Assembly (NCBI GenBank): GCA_958296195.1
Contig: OY282455.1
Coordinates: 620,001 to 684,000, forward strand
Direction of reading: 5' to 3'
Length of the DNA: 64,000 bases
Source of the DNA: an uncultured Pseudomonadales bacterium
GTDB lineage: Bacteria; Pseudomonadota; Gammaproteobacteria; Pseudomonadales; Azotimanducaceae
The translations under genes and the position numbers were made by a program. How positions within the stretch are numbered: position 1 is the stretch's first letter; each line of letters begins with the position of its first letter. Below the pieces are notes generated by a model. The model ran no database searches. It had not been told where the DNA came from and saw only the letters and a list, made by a program, of their open reading frames with translations. Below, in pieces: positions 8,967 to 17,686 of the stretch.

Positions 8967-11171
8967 ATGCGCAATTTAATTTGGTTGGCTGCGGCTGCGG
9001 CCGTGCTGATTCTGGTGGTTGTCTGGATGCGGGACGATTCCGCTGCGCCGACGCAGGAAGCAGCGGAAGCCGCCGCTGAGGCGCCCGCACCCAAGGTGGC
9101 GCTGATCGACGATGAGCGCATCAACAACGCGGACAGCGAACCCGGTTCCTGGCTGGCCCATGGCCGCACCTACGAAGAGCATCGCTTCTCCCCGCTGACG
9201 AGCATCAACCGGGGCAACGCCGCCAGCCTTGGCCTAGCTTGGTATCGGGACTTGGGCACCAACCGCGCCTTGGAGGCGACCCCCATCGTCGTGGACGGCG
9301 TGATGTACTTCACCACCACCTGGAGCCGTGTTTACGCAGTGAACGCCGCCACTGGTGAAGACCTCTGGTCATACGATCCCCAGGTTCCCAAGGAGTGGGG
9401 GCGCTGGGCCTGCTGCGACGTGGTCAACCGGGGGGTGGCGGTCTATCAGGGCAAGATTTACGTCGCCAGCTTGGACGGCCGGCTCATCGCCTTGGACGCC
9501 GCCACCGGCGCATTGGCCTGGGAGGTGGACACGCTCATCGACCGCAGCCTGCACTACACCATCACCGGCGCCCCGAGGGTGGCCAAGGGCAAGGTGTTCA
9601 TCGGCAATGGCGGCGCAGAGTACGGTGTGCGCGGCTATGTCACCGCCTACGATGCGGACACCGGAGATCAGGTTTGGCGCTTCTACACCGTGCCGGGAGA
9701 CCCTTCCCTGCCCTTTGAGCATCCCGAACTGGAAATGGCGGCGGAGACTTGGAAGGGTGGCGAGTGGTGGAAACTCGGCGGCGGCGGCACCGTCTGGAAC
9801 GCCATCGTCTATGACCCGGATTTTGATCAGGTCTATCTAGGCGTCGGCAACGGCTCCCCTTGGACTCGTGCGATCCGCTCCCCCGGCGGCGGTGACAACC
9901 TGTTCCTCTCCTCGATCATCGCCGTGGATGCGGACACCGGCGCCATGAACTGGCACTACCAAACCACCCCCGGCGACAACTGGGACTACACCGCCGTGCA
10001 GGACATGGCCCTGGCGGAAATGGAGGTGGACGGCCAACTGCGCAAGGTGCTGCTGCAGGCGCCCAAGAACGGCTTCTTCTATGTGCTGGACCGGGAGGAC
10101 GGCGAGCTGCTGCGCGCCCATCCCTACGCCACCGTGACTTGGGCCACCCATGTGGACCTTGAGACGGGTCGCCCGGTGGAAAATCCGGACAGCGACTATC
10201 TCGACAAGCCTCAGTGGGTGCTGCCGGGGCCACTCGGCGGCCACAACTGGCAGGCCATGGCCGTGGATGTCGAGGCCGGCTTGGTCTATCTGCCGGCGCA
10301 CGATGTGCCGTTCTTCTTTTCCATGGCCAAGGAATGGCGGGACACCGGCGTTTACAAACCGAACCCCGGCAGTTGGAATCTGGGCGTTCAGCTTGCGGAA
10401 GTCAGCCAACTCATCAACGACAACTTGGACTCCCGGCCGCAGCCCCTAGGCTACCTTAAGGCGTTTGACCCCTTGACCGGGGAGGAGAAATGGTCGGTTG
10501 AGCACCCTCACTATTGGAACGGCGGTGTGCTCGCCACCGCCGGCGGGTTGGTGTTCCAAGGCGACGCCCTAGGCATGTTCACCGCCTACGACAAGGACAA
10601 CGGCGAGGTTCTATGGCAATTCAATGCGCAGGTGTCCATGCTGGCCCCGCCCGTCACCTACGAGATTGACGGAGAGCAACACGTCTCGATACTCACGGGC
10701 AGCGGCGGCGGCGAGCTGTTCAGCGGCGAGACGGCCCCGTCGCCCGCCTCCCTGACCTACGGCAATTTTGGCCGCCTGCTCACCTTCAAACTGGGCGGCG
10801 GGGCCGCCTTGCCCGCCCCCACATCGGTGGACCGGAGCATCCCGGAACAGGTGCTGCCGGAGATGGCGGCGGAGGACCTGATGCGGGGCGAACGCCTGTA
10901 CAACACCTATTGCAGCCTGTGCCACGGTGTCTTCGCCCGCTCCGGCGGCGCCATCACGGACCTGCGCCTGCTCTCCGAGGAACGCCACGCCTTGTTCAAC
11001 CAAGCCGTGCTTGGCGGCCTTTACGCCAACAAAGGCATGGCCTCCTTCGCGGATTCCTTAGTGGTTGAGGACGTGTCCAAAATTCAAGCCTTCGTGCGCT
11101 TCCGCGCCTACGAGGACCGCGAAGTCGCCCTTGGCAACCAGGAAGAGCCCCGCCTGAGCTGGCTCAACTAG
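8967..11171 (+). CDS. PQQ-dependent quinohemoprotein dehydrogenase with C-terminal cytochrome c
   Basis: A periplasmic alcohol/polyol-type dehydrogenase that passes electrons from PQQ through an attached heme c to the respiratory chain. An N-terminal hydrophobic anchor (MRNLIWLAAAAAVLILVVVW) precedes an eight-bladed PQQ propeller with repeated AxDAxTGxxxW docking motifs. The vicinal Cys pair of RWACCD near residue 150 forms the disulfide over PQQ, and GDNWDYTA carries the catalytic Asp. The C-terminal domain has CSLCH at residues 649-653, a single heme c. Length (734) fits type II quinohemoproteins. ATG at 8967 has GAGGAAAC upstream. The substrate is not predictable from sequence. A 48-residue membrane protein follows. 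Confidence 0.93.
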   Translation: MRNLIWLAAAAAVLILVVVWMRDDSAAPTQEAAEAAAEAPAPKVALIDDERINNADSEPGSWLAHGRTYEEHRFSPLTSINRGNAASLGLAWYRDLGTNRALEATPIVVDGVMYFTTTWSRVYAVNAATGEDLWSYDPQVPKEWGRWACCDVVNRGVAVYQGKIYVASLDGRLIALDAATGALAWEVDTLIDRSLHYTITGAPRVAKGKVFIGNGGAEYGVRGYVTAYDADTGDQVWRFYTVPGDPSLPFEHPELEMAAETWKGGEWWKLGGGGTVWNAIVYDPDFDQVYLGVGNGSPWTRAIRSPGGGDNLFLSSIIAVDADTGAMNWHYQTTPGDNWDYTAVQDMALAEMEVDGQLRKVLLQAPKNGFFYVLDREDGELLRAHPYATVTWATHVDLETGRPVENPDSDYLDKPQWVLPGPLGGHNWQAMAVDVEAGLVYLPAHDVPFFFSMAKEWRDTGVYKPNPGSWNLGVQLAEVSQLINDNLDSRPQPLGYLKAFDPLTGEEKWSVEHPHYWNGGVLATAGGLVFQGDALGMFTAYDKDNGEVLWQFNAQVSMLAPPVTYEIDGEQHVSILTGSGGGELFSGETAPSPASLTYGNFGRLLTFKLGGGAALPAPTSVDRSIPEQVLPEMAAEDLMRGERLYNTYCSLCHGVFARSGGAITDLRLLSEERHALFNQAVLGGLYANKGMASFADSLVVEDVSKIQAFVRFRAYEDREVALGNQEEPRLSWLN

Positions 11172-11216
11172 CTCGCACAGCAATTAACAACACCAAAACG
11201 ATATCGGAGAACAAAC

Positions 11217-11363
11217 ATGAAACTGGCCCTATCACTATTCGTCTGGACGCTAATTGCCCTGTCCGCCCTGTTCGTGTTGGGCCCGGACACCAGCCGCGAC
11301 CTACCGAAACCCAAGCCACCGCCAACGGAACACCATCAAGCGGTGGAATCCAGCGGCAGCTAG
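11217..11363 (+). CDS. 48-residue single-pass membrane protein downstream of the PQQ dehydrogenase
   Basis: ATG at 11217 with GGAGA six bases upstream opens a 49-codon frame. Residues 2-22 are a clear hydrophobic segment (LALSLFVWTLIALSALFVLG) followed by a short polar, proline-rich tail with KPKPPP. The good ribosome site, the position 45 bases behind the PQQ dehydrogenase and the clean membrane segment support a real small protein, perhaps an anchor or assembly partner of the dehydrogenase. No family was recognised. Confidence 0.6.
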   Translation: MKLALSLFVWTLIALSALFVLGPDTSRDLPKPKPPPTEHHQAVESSGS

Positions 11364-11753
11364 GCGGAAGCGACGAGCGTACGGCAAAATGCTACCAAGA
11401 CAGCGCTTCCGGGACATCAGAAAACAACGCCCGCAATTCGGCGACAGCTGACTGTTGACGCTGCATTTCACGCCATACCGTAGGGTGAGCGGTGGCCTTT
11501 ATGGCGTCTCTGAGAATATCAAGTTTAGCTTGGGTTGCGCTACTGTTCTGAAGATCTGTGCGCATCAAGCGGATGAAGACCCGCTGGGGTTCCTGCAGCA
11601 TCAACGCCAAGCGCATCTGGCTGAACTTGGAACTGGCCAAGAAGCCGAGCTCCTGCCTGCACTACGTAGGGCCGTAATGATCGTACTGGATTTTTGGTAC
11701 CGGTGCGCTCGTGGCCGAGGGCATGGCAGACGCTACGGCTATAAAGTCACTGC
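11364..11753. other. 390-bp interval without a confident gene
   Basis: It separates the PQQ locus from the end of the converging lyase operon. A minus-strand open frame at 11392-11640 has a plausible protein-like composition (RVFIRLMRTDLQNSSATQAK) but no ribosome site and a stop shortly upstream of its only TTG start; it may be a gene relic. A plus-strand frame at 11455-11757 looks like its shadow. No strong terminator hairpin was seen. Confidence 0.4.
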
Positions 11754-12596
11754 CTAGAGCTTCGCCTGTTGGATGACCGTCAACGCCGATTCGTATAGGG
11801 GTTGGTCGATCATTACGCCATCCACCAGAATGGCGGCGCCACCACCGGCCTCAAAGGCGGCGACGACCTTGTGCGCCTTGGCCAGCTCCGCCGTCGGCGG
11901 CGCAAGTCCTTGGTGAATGAAGGGCACTTGGCGGGGATGGATGGCGGCCCGGGCGCGAAAGCCTAGGCGCCTGATGCGCTGGGTGTCGGCCAAGGCGCCT
12001 TCGTCGTCTTGGACGTCGGACCATACGCCGTCAATGGCCAGCACATGGTGGGCGGTGGCCGCGGCGATGATGCGCCCCCGCGCATAGGCCAAGCCCTCCC
12101 ACTGCATGGCGGCGCCGGTGTCGGCGCAGTAGTCCGCCGAACCGAACAGCAGAGCGGCGACCCGGGGATGGGCGGCGATGGCACTGGCGGCTTCAACGCC
12201 GGCGGCGGTTTCCAGAATGGCGATCAGCGGCGGTGCGCCGTTCAGTAAGGTGCTGATCAGGTCCATCTCCCTAGGCGCTGCGACCTTAGGCACGAGCAGT
12301 GCGTCCGGTGCATGGTCGGCCTCGGTCAGCGCCAGCAGGTCGCGCAGGCCATCAATGGTGGCCAAGCCGTTTATGCGCAGGAACCGCCCGACCTTGGCGG
12401 GGCCGCTCATCGGAAAGGCGCCGATGACGGTTCGCGCCTCACTCTTTTGGGCTATCGGCACGGCGTCCTCCAAGTCGAAGCAGACCGCGTCGGCACTGGA
12501 GTTGAGCGCCTTCTGAAACCGGTCGGGCCGGTTGCCGGGCACGAACAGCAGCGAACGCAACGCCCTTAACCGCAAATTTTGCCTTGAATTGCTCAT
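11754..12596 (-). CDS. HpcH/HpaI-CitE family CoA-ester lyase, likely citramalyl-CoA or malyl-CoA-type lyase
   Basis: CitE-like enzymes cleave 3-hydroxyacyl-CoA dicarboxylates (citramalyl-CoA, methylmalyl-CoA, malyl-CoA) in a metal-dependent retro-aldol reaction. RSLLFVPGNRPDRFQKAL at the N-terminus, the acidic metal motif VCFDLEDAVP and the KSEART arginine are all present, and a second metal region (LFGSADYCADTG) follows. The length of 280 residues fits. ATG at 12596 is preceded by GAGGTG; an in-frame GTG at 12602 is an alternative. It is the last gene of the dctP-dctQ-dctM operon. With the CoA transferase and MaoC hydratase opposite, a citramalyl-CoA lyase (acetyl-CoA plus pyruvate) is the best guess. 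Confidence 0.85.
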   Translation of the reverse strand: MSNSRQNLRLRALRSLLFVPGNRPDRFQKALNSSADAVCFDLEDAVPIAQKSEARTVIGAFPMSGPAKVGRFLRINGLATIDGLRDLLALTEADHAPDALLVPKVAAPREMDLISTLLNGAPPLIAILETAAGVEAASAIAAHPRVAALLFGSADYCADTGAAMQWEGLAYARGRIIAAATAHHVLAIDGVWSDVQDDEGALADTQRIRRLGFRARAAIHPRQVPFIHQGLAPPTAELAKAHKVVAAFEAGGGAAILVDGVMIDQPLYESALTVIQQAKL

Positions 12597-12603
12597 TTCC
12601 ACC

Positions 12604-13872
12604 TCAGCCGTAAACGGCTTTCGGCAACCATAACGACAATTGCGGAAAAAATATCACCAAAAACAGCAAAACCAGCATCAGCGCCAGAAAGGGCGCCACC
12701 CCCCGAACAATGTCCGAAAACGACGCCGGCGACAGCGACCTAAGCACAAACAAGGACAGGCCGATCGGCGGTGTGAGGGTGGCAATGCCGAGGTTGACGA
12801 TCACCACCACGGCGTAGTGGATGGGGTCAATGTGCAGCTTGTGCAGCACGGGCAGCACCACCGGCAGGGTGATGAGGATCACCGACACCACCTCCAGCAC
12901 TGTGCCCAGCAGCAGCATGACGGTGCTGAGCAGCAGCATGAAGGTGCTTGGCGCCACGTCTAGGGCGCCAATCCAAGCGGCGAACTGCACCGGAGCGCCG
13001 GACACCGCAATAACATGGGCGAAGGGAAAAGCGAAGGCGACGATCATCATGATGGCGGCGGATTTCCCCATGGCTTCGGCGAGGGTGTCCAGCAATTTGA
13101 TGCGTTCTTGGTTGTACACGAACAGGCTCAGGAGCACCGCCACCAGCGCCGCCGCGGCAGCCGCCTCCGTGACGGTGAGGATGCCGGTGTAGATGCCGCC
13201 CAAAGCCACCAATGGAATCAAAGCCGCCGGCAGGCCGCGCAACTGCAGGCGCAGCCAAGCGCCCTGTGGCGGGGCGTCCGCCGGCAGGTGGCCTTGCCTG
13301 CTGCGCAGGAGCGCCCAAACCACAAACAGCACGGCCAGCAACAGGCCCGGCACCACCCCGGCAAGAAACAATTGTGGAATGGACTCGTCCGCGACCACGC
13401 CGTAAACGATCAACGCCAGCGATGGTGGAATCAAAATGCCCAAGGTGGCTGAAGCGCCGACGATGCCGGTGGCGAAAGGCTCTGGATATTGTCGGGTGCG
13501 CATGGCCGGGATCAGAATCGCGCCCAGGGCTAAGGCGGTAGCGGTGGAGGAGCCGGAAATCGCCGAAAACAGCGTGGCCGCCAATACGCAAACCAAGGCC
13601 AGACCGCCTCTAAAGCGACCTACCCAAGCGTTGGCAGCCTCGACCAAAGCATAGGCGGCGCCGCTTTTCTGCATGAAGGTGGCGGCGATGACGAAGAAGG
13701 GCACCGCCACCAAGGTGCCAGAATTGAGCCGGTCGAGAATCAATTGCGCCAGCCCAGGCAAGGCGTGGCCGCCGGCTAGGAAAGCCGCGGCCGCCGCGGT
13801 ACCCAAAGCCAAATACACCGCGGCGCCGCCGAGCAGCAGCAGCAACAGGCCGACGATGAGTGGCAGCATCAT
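12604..13872 (-). CDS. dctM: TRAP transporter large permease (DctM family)
   Basis: The large membrane subunit of a tripartite ATP-independent periplasmic transporter, driving sodium- or proton-coupled uptake of organic acids. The 422-residue protein is almost entirely hydrophobic with about a dozen helices. It carries the DctM hallmarks GSSTATALALGAILIPAM and the late TPPIGLSLFVLRS. Its stop lies seven bases before the lyase start and it overlaps the small permease gene by four bases, indicating translational coupling. The operon context suggests a dicarboxylate substrate. Confidence 0.95.
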   Translation of the reverse strand: MMLPLIVGLLLLLLGGAAVYLALGTAAAAAFLAGGHALPGLAQLILDRLNSGTLVAVPFFVIAATFMQKSGAAYALVEAANAWVGRFRGGLALVCVLAATLFSAISGSSTATALALGAILIPAMRTRQYPEPFATGIVGASATLGILIPPSLALIVYGVVADESIPQLFLAGVVPGLLLAVLFVVWALLRSRQGHLPADAPPQGAWLRLQLRGLPAALIPLVALGGIYTGILTVTEAAAAAALVAVLLSLFVYNQERIKLLDTLAEAMGKSAAIMMIVAFAFPFAHVIAVSGAPVQFAAWIGALDVAPSTFMLLLSTVMLLLGTVLEVVSVILITLPVVLPVLHKLHIDPIHYAVVVIVNLGIATLTPPIGLSLFVLRSLSPASFSDIVRGVAPFLALMLVLLFLVIFFPQLSLWLPKAVYG

Positions 13873-14348
13873 GGCCGGTCATCGCTTTCCGTTGCATCGG
13901 GCTCGCCGTAGGCACCCAGCAGCGAACGCCAATAGCGCCATGTCATCAACGCCATGCCGACCGGGAAGCCGCTGTAGTACCAGTACAGGGGCAGCGCCAG
14001 CTCCGAATCGCTGCGCTCCCCGAGCTGAACCGACATCGCCACGACCATGGCCCCGGCGTAGGTCATCAAGGCGCAAAAGGCCATGCCGAGGGCGGTGCCG
14101 ATGCGTGTGAGCAGGGCGGCAAGGCGCGGCGAGAGGACGCCCCCTAGGATGTCGGCGCGAACGTGGGCACCCTGACGAACCAATAGGCCACCAGACAGCC
14201 ACATCGCCCAAACGCTGAGGTAGATGACCAGTTCGTCCACCCAGCCGGCGGCAAGGCTCGGTAAAAGGTAACGGGACAGGGCAGCGTAGCAGGCCAACAA
14301 CAGGGATGCGCCAGTCAGGGCGCCAACAAGCTTGCGTTCGCCGTTCAT
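13869..14348 (-). CDS. dctQ: TRAP transporter small permease (DctQ family)
   Basis: A 159-residue, four-helix small subunit of the TRAP transporter. Features typical of DctQ are WVDELVIYLSVWAMWLSGG and the QGAHVRADIL motif in the middle. It overlaps dctM by 4 bases and dctP by 4 bases. The ATG at 14348 begins a normal-length DctQ; in-frame codons upstream lie inside dctP and look like shadow sequence. Confidence 0.92.
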   Translation of the reverse strand: MNGERKLVGALTGASLLLACYAALSRYLLPSLAAGWVDELVIYLSVWAMWLSGGLLVRQGAHVRADILGGVLSPRLAALLTRIGTALGMAFCALMTYAGAMVVAMSVQLGERSDSELALPLYWYYSGFPVGMALMTWRYWRSLLGAYGEPDATESDDRP

Positions 14349-15394
14349 GGGCGTTGCCCCAACTCCGCCAAGGTGCTTTCGAGCAAAGCCTTGTCCATGC
14401 CGATTTTGGCGGCCACTTGCCGCGAGGCGGCCGTTAGCCGTTGGCGCAAGGCGGGGTCCTTGCTGTGGGACAGGGTGCGGCAATGGATGTCGGCTGCCGC
14501 CAGAGCCGCCTTGGCTTGCCTTTGGACGCGCTGCGCCAAGGCGCGGGACGAGACCGCCAGTTGACGCCAAGTGGCGAACAGCAACTCTTGCTGAGCGGGG
14601 GTCAGCCGCAGCAAGGCGGCACTGCTGATCATGGGCACATATTGAATCAGGTTGGCGTTGTCCTCTAGACAGTGCTTGATGCCGGCATCCCACAAGCGGG
14701 CGCTGCGCATCGTTTCGTGGGTGGACTGAATGGCGTCCAGACTGCCTTGGGAGAGGGCTAGGGGCACGTCGGGAAAGGGCACCGCCACGGGTACCGCGCC
14801 GAGCTCCGCAAACAACAGGGCGGGGCCGACGCCGCCGGGATAGCGCAATTTCAAGCCAGCATAGTCCGCTGTGCTCAGCAGCGGCTGCTCCGTGGCGTAA
14901 GTGGCGGTGAACCCTAGGTCCAGTAGGGGATTCAACACCCTGACGTTCAGCTTCGCTTCAATGGCTGCGCGGACGCGGCGGCCAAGGGGACCATCGGTGA
15001 TGGCGTAGGCAACCTCGGGCGGCTGCCCGTAGAACGCCGGCAGCGACAGCAGGCTGGCGTTAGGTTCAAAGCGGGCCACCTTGGAGTCGGCCGGCAAGGC
15101 GAAGTCGATCAAACCCCAAGCCAGCGCCTTGGCGACGTCGCGGTCGCTCATCAGTTGCCCAGCTTCGTAGATTTCCAGCAACAGCGCCCCAGCTGAAGCT
15201 TCCGCGAGTCGTTGCGCGAAACGCCGCACCACATCATTGCGGAAATGGCTTGGCGCTGTGTCCAGGCTGGCGACCAAAGTTGCCGGCGCCTGTTTGTTTG
15301 GTCTTGGATGGCGGCTGTCGAGGGCGATGCCGACGCCCGCCAAGACTAAGACGGCGAGAGTTGCATGAAACTTGACTGGTGCCTTTCTGAACAT
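14345..15394 (-). CDS. dctP: TRAP transporter periplasmic solute-binding protein (DctP family)
   Basis: The extracytoplasmic binding protein of the TRAP system. An N-terminal signal (MFRKAPVKFHATLAVLVLAGVG) precedes a DctP fold with SHFRNDVVRRFAQRLAEASAG and the ligand region GLKLRYPGG, whose Arg normally makes a salt bridge to the substrate carboxylate. The length is 349 residues. It is the first gene of the operon, reading away from the CoA transferase, and its promoter region contains a palindrome shared with the promoter of the TonB receptor. The exact ligand is unknown; a C4-C5 diacid fits the neighbours. Confidence 0.92.
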   Translation of the reverse strand: MFRKAPVKFHATLAVLVLAGVGIALDSRHPRPNKQAPATLVASLDTAPSHFRNDVVRRFAQRLAEASAGALLLEIYEAGQLMSDRDVAKALAWGLIDFALPADSKVARFEPNASLLSLPAFYGQPPEVAYAITDGPLGRRVRAAIEAKLNVRVLNPLLDLGFTATYATEQPLLSTADYAGLKLRYPGGVGPALLFAELGAVPVAVPFPDVPLALSQGSLDAIQSTHETMRSARLWDAGIKHCLEDNANLIQYVPMISSAALLRLTPAQQELLFATWRQLAVSSRALAQRVQRQAKAALAAADIHCRTLSHSKDPALRQRLTAASRQVAAKIGMDKALLESTLAELGQRP

Positions 15395-15426
15395 TTCTTC
15401 AGTTAGTTCGGAGGGAGGCTTGGGGC

Positions 15427-15477
15427 TTGATCATTGGTCTGTTAGTATATATCTATACGGATGTCCGGACAAACTAA
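15427..15477. promoter_or_regulatory. divergent control region of dctP and the CoA transferase with GntR-type operator
   Basis: TGTCCGGACA at 15462-15471 is a perfect 10-bp palindrome. On the minus strand TTGTCC (15467-15472) and TATACT (15444-15449) stand 17 bases apart and fit a promoter for dctP, with the palindrome overlapping its -35 box. On the plus strand TTGATC at 15427 and the TATATATC stretch near 15446-15453 could serve the CoA transferase. The same core recurs at 17611. Binding by the adjacent GntR/UTRA regulator is inferred. Confidence 0.6.
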
Positions 15478-15582
15478 GACTAAGTTGCATCAGGCTGGCG
15501 GAAAGGCGTGGCGCAGCCTTGAAAGCGGCTTAACTGTTCGGTTGCTCCACGGTTGGGAAACCATAACTTTGGCGGGAATTTC

Positions 15583-16776
15583 ATGGCATTGCCTTTGCAG
15601 GGTCTGCGCGTTTTGGCAGTGGAGCAGTACGGCGCCGGGCCTTACGGCACAATGCACCTAGCGGCGCTCGGCGCTGAGGTGGTTAAGATCGAGGCCCCCG
15701 GCCTAGGCGACATCTCGCGCAGCGTCGGCCCCTTCTTCCTGCCTGGCGATGAAGGCGGAAGCCTTTTCTTTCAAGGGCTGAACCACAGCAAGCGCAGCAT
15801 CGCCCTTGACCTGCGCACCGAACTGGGGCGGGAAATTCTGTTGAAGCTGGTCGAAGGCAGCGATGGCGTGGTGAACAACTTGCGCGGTGACGTGCCAAAA
15901 CGCTTGGGTCTTGACTACGCCAACCTGAGGCAAGCCAATGAGCGGGTGGTATGCGTTCACCTGACAGCCTACGGGCGCGAAGGTCCCCGAGCGAATTGGC
16001 CGGGCTACGACTACGTCATGCAAGCTCAGGCCGGCTATTTCTCGCTGACTGGCGAACCGGACGGTCCGCCGGCTCGCTTCGGCTTGTCGGTGGTTGACTT
16101 GCAGGCCGGAGTCACCATGGCCATGGCTTTGTTGGCCGGCATCCTGGAGGCTCGGGCCAGCGGCCACGGGCGGGACTTGGACGTCAGCCTTTATGACGTG
16201 GCCCTGCACAATCTGAACTACATCGCCATGTGGTCGCTGAACGCCGATCATCACCAAGGTCGGATACACCGTTCGGCGCACTTTTCGCTAAGCCCTTGCC
16301 AGCTATACAAGACCGAGGACGGCTGGATCTACCTCATGTGCAACAAGGAGAAATTCTGGCGTGCCTTATGCCGCGCCATTGACCGCCCTCACTTGCAGGA
16401 GGACCCGCGGTTCGCAACCTTCGCTGATCGGTTGAGGCATCGGGATGAGTTGACCGATGTTCTGGACGAAGCGCTGCGCACCCATCCCACCGCGGTGTGG
16501 CTGGAGCGGTTCGGCAAGGATCTGCCGGCGGCCCCGGTGCTGGACGTGGAGCAGGCATTGGCGGAGGACTTTCCCCGCACAACCGGTCGGATCCTTGAAT
16601 ACGAAACTCGCGGCGGCAACCCGGTGCGGACACTGAAGCCGCCGGTGCATACCGCTGAGGCGCCCTGCGTGGGCGCAGCCCCAGCCATGGGCGAACACAC
16701 CGATGAGTTGTTGGCGCAACTCGGCTACAGTGAGCAAGCCATCCGCCGACTGCGGCAAGCGAACATCATTCAATGA
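15583..16776 (+). CDS. CaiB/BaiF (family III) CoA transferase
   Basis: Family III CoA transferases move CoA between carboxylic acids through an aspartyl-CoA intermediate. The 397-residue protein starts LPLQGLRVLAVEQYGAGPY and shows GAEVVKIEAPGLGDISR, HSKRSIALDLRTELGR and ASGHGRDLDVSLYD, all normal family segments; the catalytic Asp is expected in the DYVMQAQAG region near residue 145. The ATG at 15583 has GGCGGGAA upstream; an earlier in-frame ATG at 15553 is less likely. It overlaps the GntR gene by four bases. In this context it would activate a dicarboxylate such as itaconate or mesaconate using succinyl-CoA or another donor. Confidence 0.9.
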   Translation: MALPLQGLRVLAVEQYGAGPYGTMHLAALGAEVVKIEAPGLGDISRSVGPFFLPGDEGGSLFFQGLNHSKRSIALDLRTELGREILLKLVEGSDGVVNNLRGDVPKRLGLDYANLRQANERVVCVHLTAYGREGPRANWPGYDYVMQAQAGYFSLTGEPDGPPARFGLSVVDLQAGVTMAMALLAGILEARASGHGRDLDVSLYDVALHNLNYIAMWSLNADHHQGRIHRSAHFSLSPCQLYKTEDGWIYLMCNKEKFWRALCRAIDRPHLQEDPRFATFADRLRHRDELTDVLDEALRTHPTAVWLERFGKDLPAAPVLDVEQALAEDFPRTTGRILEYETRGGNPVRTLKPPVHTAEAPCVGAAPAMGEHTDELLAQLGYSEQAIRRLRQANIIQ

Positions 16777-17528
16777 GCAAAGATCGCTTGGTTTGGTCAA
16801 GGGGGCTAGCCCGCTACATGGTGTTGGCGGACTGGTTGACCGAGAAGATCCAAGGCGGACTCTACGGCATCGGCGACTACCTGCCCACCGAGGCCCAGCT
16901 TTGCAGCAGCCATGACGTCAGCCGCTACACGGCCCGTGCGGCGATTCAGGAACTGAAGCGCAGAGGGCTGGTGGCAACCCATCACGGTGTGGGCACCCAA
17001 GTGGTGCATGAAAAGGTCAAGACCGGCAAATTTCAGCTCTCTTTTGACTCCGTTGACGAGTTCCTTGGTTCCGCCAGGAAATTGCGGCTGCTGGTGCTGA
17101 AGTCGTCCAGCAAGCCGGCGAATGATCTAGCGGCCGCCATTCTCGGCTGCGGTCTGGGGCAGAAGTATCTGCATGTGGAGGGCCGTCGTCAGGCGGCCGG
17201 GTCCGAGCAGATATTTGCTTGCTCGGAATTGTTGATTCCCGAGCGCTTCGCCGGCATTGATCAATACGTCGGCCAGGGCCAATCCTTGGTTAGCGAACTC
17301 ATTGAGCAGCATTATCGGGTGAGCACCGGCCGCATTCACCAGACCATCGAACCGATCAAACTCAGCCGGCAAACGGCGGTCGCGCTGGGTTTGCCGCGCC
17401 CGGCGCCGGGCTTGTTGGTGTGCCGCACCTACTTTGACGATGGGCAAAACGTTCTTCTGCACGCCCGCAACAGCCACGGCGGCAAGAACGCTGTTCTGAA
17501 CATGGACATCCGCCGCGGGCGAGACTGA
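16773..17528 (+). CDS. GntR family transcriptional regulator, HutC/UTRA subgroup
   Basis: A 251-residue regulator with an N-terminal winged helix (residues about 10-80; GDYLPTEAQLCSSHDVSRYTARAAIQELKRRGLVATHHGVGT) and a C-terminal UTRA ligand-binding domain ending with LLVCRTYFDDGQNVLLHA. UTRA members sense small metabolites and usually repress until the ligand binds. It is translationally coupled to the CoA transferase (ATGA overlap) and lies directly before the TonB receptor. Palindromes TGTCCGGACA in the two nearby promoters are its likely targets. Confidence 0.92.
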   Translation: MSKDRLVWSRGLARYMVLADWLTEKIQGGLYGIGDYLPTEAQLCSSHDVSRYTARAAIQELKRRGLVATHHGVGTQVVHEKVKTGKFQLSFDSVDEFLGSARKLRLLVLKSSSKPANDLAAAILGCGLGQKYLHVEGRRQAAGSEQIFACSELLIPERFAGIDQYVGQGQSLVSELIEQHYRVSTGRIHQTIEPIKLSRQTAVALGLPRPAPGLLVCRTYFDDGQNVLLHARNSHGGKNAVLNMDIRRGRD

Positions 17529-17597
17529 TCGGGGCTCGCTGGTCAATGTCGTCAACGAACTTCAACCTTTTTGCTGGTTCCCCGCAGAAAAAAGTGC

Positions 17598-17645
17598 TTG
17601 ACAAGCTTAGTTGTCCGGACAACAATATGTCTATCTGTCTGGATA
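17598..17645 (+). promoter_or_regulatory. promoter and operator upstream of the TonB receptor
   Basis: TTGACA at 17598-17603 is a consensus -35 box. A perfect 12-bp palindrome TTGTCCGGACAA fills 17611-17622, and a degenerate copy TGTCTGGATA lies at 17636-17645. A weak -10 (AACAAT, 17621-17626) is 17 bases from the -35, so a protein bound at the palindrome would block the promoter. The palindrome shares its core with the site at 15462. Regulation by the GntR protein is inferred. Confidence 0.6.
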
Positions 17646-17686
17646 ACCTAGGGCAATAGGCGAAAGAGCCATTGGAGAGCAGAAAC

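Noticed and set aside
11455-11757. 100-codon plus-strand frame after the PQQ locus
   Set aside because: No ribosome site, mixed composition, and it is largely antisense to an equally weak minus-strand frame; neither is convincing.
15461-15661. 66-codon plus-strand frame ahead of the CoA transferase
   Set aside because: It starts inside the operator palindrome and overlaps the CoA transferase start in another frame; composition is shadow-like.
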